Shown here piece by piece: positions 5,381 through 6,818 of a stretch of 6,818 bases of DNA. Position 1 is the first letter of the stretch. Every line of letters begins with the position of its first letter. The translations under genes were made by a program, and so were the position numbers. Below the pieces are notes generated by a model that saw only the letters and a list, made by a program, of their open reading frames with translations, was not told the DNA's origin and did not search any database. Source of the stretch: an uncultured Caulobacteraceae bacterium (GTDB taxonomy: Bacteria > Pseudomonadota > Alphaproteobacteria > Caulobacterales > TH1-2); NCBI GenBank assembly GCA_937967425.1, contig CALBST010000232.1:1-6818 (forward strand), in the 5' to 3' direction.

Positions 5381-5386
5381 AAGGAG
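5381..5386 (+). promoter_or_regulatory. ribosome binding site of the secreted-protein gene
   Basis: AAGGAG lies 9 bases before ATG 5396-5398, and the signal peptide begins at that ATG. This excludes the longer open frame that extends upstream to 5249. In the 166-base divergent gap 5230-5395 no confident -35/-10 pair or EcfG site was found. Confidence 0.7.
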
Positions 5387-5395
5387 CAACGGCGT

Positions 5396-6202
5396 ATGAC
5401 CGTTCCAACCCGGTACATCCTGGCCGCGATCGCGTTTGGCGTCGCAGCGCTCGGACTCTTCTTGCTGCCGACTGACGCGTCGGCTTGCGGCAATGGCGGC
5501 TGCCCGACGCGTCCGCCGTGCCATTCAGGCTGCAATCCCACGCCGCCACCGCCGCCGCCGCCGACACCGTGCTGCGAGCGTCCGGTCGTTGTGGTGCCGC
5601 CGCCGAATGTGCCGCCGCCGAATATTGTTGTGGTGAACGCCGGCGCCCGCGCTCATGCGCAAGCCAGCGCCACCGCGATCGCCATCGCCAACGTCCGCAC
5701 CGGCGACACTATCATCCGCCAGAACATGGTGATGGAGTCGGGCGCCTCGGCCCAGGTTCAAGCTGGCGCTTTCGCTGTCATGGAAGCCAGCGCGCGCAGC
5801 GAGACTGTCGCACGCGAGCGCGATCTCTTGATCCAAGCCATCTGCTACGATGCGCAGGGCAACCCGCATCCGGCCTCGCAAACCTTCGGCGGCCGCGATG
5901 TGCGTGAAGACTATCGCGGCGAAATCTTCCGCTGCATGTCGGGCACGCGCATGCGCTACACCGTCGGCGGCCAAAGCTACGATTGCGAAGCCGGCCAGGC
6001 GCTCTGGTACGAAGGCGGCCGCGTCGAGTGCCGCACCCAGCAAGTCCGCCGCCCGTGCAACGAGCGCTCGCTGCTCCGCCGTCACGGCCCGGGCGACAAG
6101 ATGGTCCGCATCCGCGACACCGAAACCCGCACCACCCAGTCCGAAACCACGTTCAACGCGTCCATGACCATGGATGGCGGCGTCGGTCAGGGCGTGTGGT
6201 GA
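5396..6202 (+). CDS. secreted Cys/Pro/Ala-rich protein of unknown family
   Basis: A 268-residue protein with a signal peptide: a short N-region (MTVPTRY), a hydrophobic core at 8-24 and an AxA-type cleavage site at ASA (28-30), followed directly by Cys31. The Cys does not sit in a good lipobox because position -3 is Ala. Mature residues 31-60 are Cys-rich (six Cys, including CGNGGC and a final CC) and contain seven consecutive prolines (50-56). Next comes VVVVPPPNVPPPNIVVV. Two segments follow with Ala at nearly every second residue (82-98 and 117-133). The C-terminal half (about 140-225) has five more Cys and a YDCEAGQALWYEGG stretch, suggesting a disulfide-stabilised domain. The tail is Thr/Ser/Gly-rich. 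It is probably periplasmic or cell-surface. I do not recognise the family and assign no function. It is followed by its own intrinsic terminator, so it appears to be monocistronic. Confidence 0.8.
   Translation: MTVPTRYILAAIAFGVAALGLFLLPTDASACGNGGCPTRPPCHSGCNPTPPPPPPPTPCCERPVVVVPPPNVPPPNIVVVNAGARAHAQASATAIAIANVRTGDTIIRQNMVMESGASAQVQAGAFAVMEASARSETVARERDLLIQAICYDAQGNPHPASQTFGGRDVREDYRGEIFRCMSGTRMRYTVGGQSYDCEAGQALWYEGGRVECRTQQVRRPCNERSLLRRHGPGDKMVRIRDTETRTTQSETTFNASMTMDGGVGQGVW
5594..5623 (+). repeat. two perfect 15-base tandem repeats inside the secreted-protein gene
   Basis: GTGCCGCCGCCGAAT occurs twice without a mismatch at 5594-5608 and 5609-5623, encoding VPPPN twice. The unit is a multiple of three, so copy number could change without breaking the frame. 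A CCG-rich polyproline tract lies just upstream near 5540-5560. Confidence 0.85.
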
Positions 6203-6264
6203 TCCACCAACCCTTCAACAAGCTCCTCTCCCACCACTGATCTCAAGGCCATCCCCTCGGCCTG

Positions 6265-6292
6265 CCCCCGCGAAAGCGGGGGTTTTTGTTTT
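6265..6292 (+). terminator. intrinsic terminator of the secreted-protein gene
   Basis: A perfect 7-bp stem, CCCCCGC (6265-6271) and GCGGGGG (6276-6282), is closed by a GAAA tetraloop and followed by TTTTTGTTTT (6283-6292). It lies 62 bases after the stop. It is the clearest terminator in the window. Confidence 0.92.
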
Positions 6293-6294
6293 GA

Positions 6295-6318
6295 GTCTGC
6301 TGTCGGTCCGAAGCGGAC
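6295..6318 (+). repeat. degenerate 24-base direct repeat, left copy
   Basis: Begins GTCTGCTGTCGG and ends AAGCGGAC, directly after the terminator. It matches the copy at 6791-6814 at 17 of 24 positions without gaps. It contains a small hairpin (GTCCG-AAG-CGGAC, 6306-6318). The sequence resembles widespread interspersed repeats of the GTCCGCTT...AAGCGGAC type that often give rise to spurious gene calls. Confidence 0.5.
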
Positions 6319-6354
6319 ATTGGCGCGGCGCGAGCACGAAGGTAGGTTGACGCC

Positions 6355-6498
6355 ATGAGCGGGCCGAAGCCGAACCGCGAAGGGTGGATGACCGGGGAAT
6401 TGGCCGACGAACCCGCTTGTCCGCCCGTTTCCTACTTTCACGGATTTCGAGCGACGGGCGCTCGAAAGCACTGCACCGCTGTTCGGAGCGAAGGCTGA
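6355..6498 (+). CDS. short open frame; possible original 5' end of the orphan gene
   Basis: ATG 6355-6357 has a good ribosome site (AAGGTAGG, 8 bases upstream) and opens 47 codons ending at TGA 6496-6498. The product (MSGPKPNREGWMTGELADEP...) has no recognisable domain. The conserved body of the next gene begins in another frame at about 6440, inside this open frame. A single frame change between 6392 and 6440 would join the two into one protein of about 145 residues. Alternatives are a genuine small protein, or chance. Confidence 0.3.
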   Translation: MSGPKPNREGWMTGELADEPACPPVSYFHGFRATGARKHCTAVRSEG

Positions 6499-6790
6499 CG
6501 CGTTCCGCGAACAGATCGCTTCTGCGGAAGTCGTGGACCGCATCAATACAATTGTCGGCTTTTACACGAGAGTGAAGGTGGATCGCGCGAAGTGCTCGCC
6601 GGTGCCGCTAAGCCATCAAGGCGCGCATTTCGAGGTCGATGGTATCGAGCACGGCTTGGGCATCGTCCTTTGGGACACCGATGGAGACGGCTATCTCGAA
6701 ACAATCGAAGGCTGGACCGTGGATGAAAACCCGCTCGAAGGCGTCGATCTCGCGGACCTGCAATTCGTTCGGCTGACCCAACTGGGCTAG
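6440..6790 (+). CDS. small conserved protein of unknown function, 5' end unclear (possibly frameshifted)
   Basis: The frame is open from 6392 to TAG 6788-6790 and reads as a real protein from about 6440: TDFERRALES, a helix to AFREQIASAEVVDRINT, then GFYTRVKV, a GIEHGLGIVLW strand, DTDGDGYLETIEGW, and the ending DLQFVRLTQLG. The pattern (DFERRALE helix, then an aromatic GFYT strand, then a GLG...LW...LEG pair of strands) resembles small alphaproteobacterial hypothetical proteins of about 110-150 residues whose function is unknown. No ATG, GTG or TTG occurs in frame between the upstream stop (6389-6391) and GTG 6533, and starting at that GTG would remove the N-terminal helix. Either a frame change links it to ATG 6355, the start was lost, or a shortened product is made. 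It uses AGA, ACA and TCT codons more than its neighbours, hinting at a different history. Confidence 0.55.
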   Translation, partial: TDFERRALESTAPLFGAKADAFREQIASAEVVDRINTIVGFYTRVKVDRAKCSPVPLSHQGAHFEVDGIEHGLGIVLWDTDGDGYLETIEGWTVDENPLEGVDLADLQFVRLTQLG

Positions 6791-6814
6791 GTCTCCTCCC
6801 GGCGAAAAGCGGAC
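6791..6814 (+). repeat. degenerate 24-base direct repeat, right copy
   Basis: Begins GTCTCCTCCCGG and ends AAGCGGAC, immediately after the orphan gene's stop codon. It matches 17 of 24 positions of the copy at 6295-6318, in the same orientation. The element may continue past the right edge. Confidence 0.45.
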
Positions 6815-6818
6815 TCTA

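Noticed and set aside
5249..5395. Upstream extension of the secreted-protein gene
   Set aside because: It would put 49 residues before a clear signal peptide; AAGGAG at 5381 points to ATG 5396.
5230..5541. N-terminal extension of the PAS protein by 104 residues
   Set aside because: It lies antisense to the signal peptide and start of the secreted-protein gene, lacks PAS_5 features, and the family normally starts close to the HPDTRALL helix.
5525..6085. Minus-strand open frame of 186 codons
   Set aside because: Antisense to the secreted-protein gene; its His/Arg/Ala-rich composition is the mirror of that gene's codons.
6187..6546. Minus-strand open frame of 119 codons containing ANVRFGPTADS
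   Set aside because: That phrase is typical of spurious translations of widespread interspersed repeats; the frame also crosses the terminator and opposes the orphan gene.

Overview
This window is ordinary-looking GC-rich chromosome from an alphaproteobacterium, most likely from the Caulobacterales/Hyphomonadaceae side of the class. The evidence is a PilZ protein, stand-alone receivers, a PAS_5-family protein, a near-perfect EcfG-type (alphaproteobacterial general stress response) promoter and a CtrA-like box. None of these fixes the genus. No tRNA, rRNA, CRISPR array, transposase or integrase was seen. Genes are tightly packed.

Layout. Positions 1-533 (-) hold the start of a gene that runs off the left edge, encoding a GYF_2 domain followed by what looks like a SinR/Cas2-type ferredoxin fold. 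A 94-base gap full of inverted repeats separates it from a tandem PilZ protein at 628-1245 (-). A divergent intergenic region with a CtrA-like box leads to a GMC-family flavin alcohol dehydrogenase at 1369-3036 (+). That gene overlaps by 4 bases a six-helix Pr6Pr-type membrane protein at 3033-3668 (+). The Pr6Pr gene shares its stop (CTAG) with a convergent degenerate receiver gene at 3665-4114 (-). The degenerate receiver is divergent from a canonical receiver gene at 4283-4699 (+), which shares its stop (TTAA) with a convergent PAS_5 gene at 4696-5229 (-). Divergent from the PAS gene is a secreted Cys/Pro/Ala-rich protein of unknown family at 5396-6202 (+), followed by a strong intrinsic terminator at 6265-6292. 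The right end holds a conserved small orphan protein (about 6440-6790, +) with an intact body but no clear start, bracketed by two degenerate 24-base direct repeats.

How the genes may work together. Positions 3665-5229 form a compact signalling block: two paralogous receivers (one intact, one lacking key phosphorylation residues) share a divergent control region with EcfG-like elements on both strands, next to a single-domain PAS protein of the family that includes Caulobacter MopJ. The simplest reading is a stress-induced signalling module in which the degenerate receiver may act as a decoy or a phosphorylation-independent partner of the intact one. The GMC dehydrogenase and Pr6Pr protein form a separate, translationally coupled pair, perhaps acting on a lipid-derived alcohol. 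The left-edge pair (PilZ, GYF) suggests c-di-GMP signalling and an adaptor or nucleic-acid-related protein. These functional links are inference from sequence and order.
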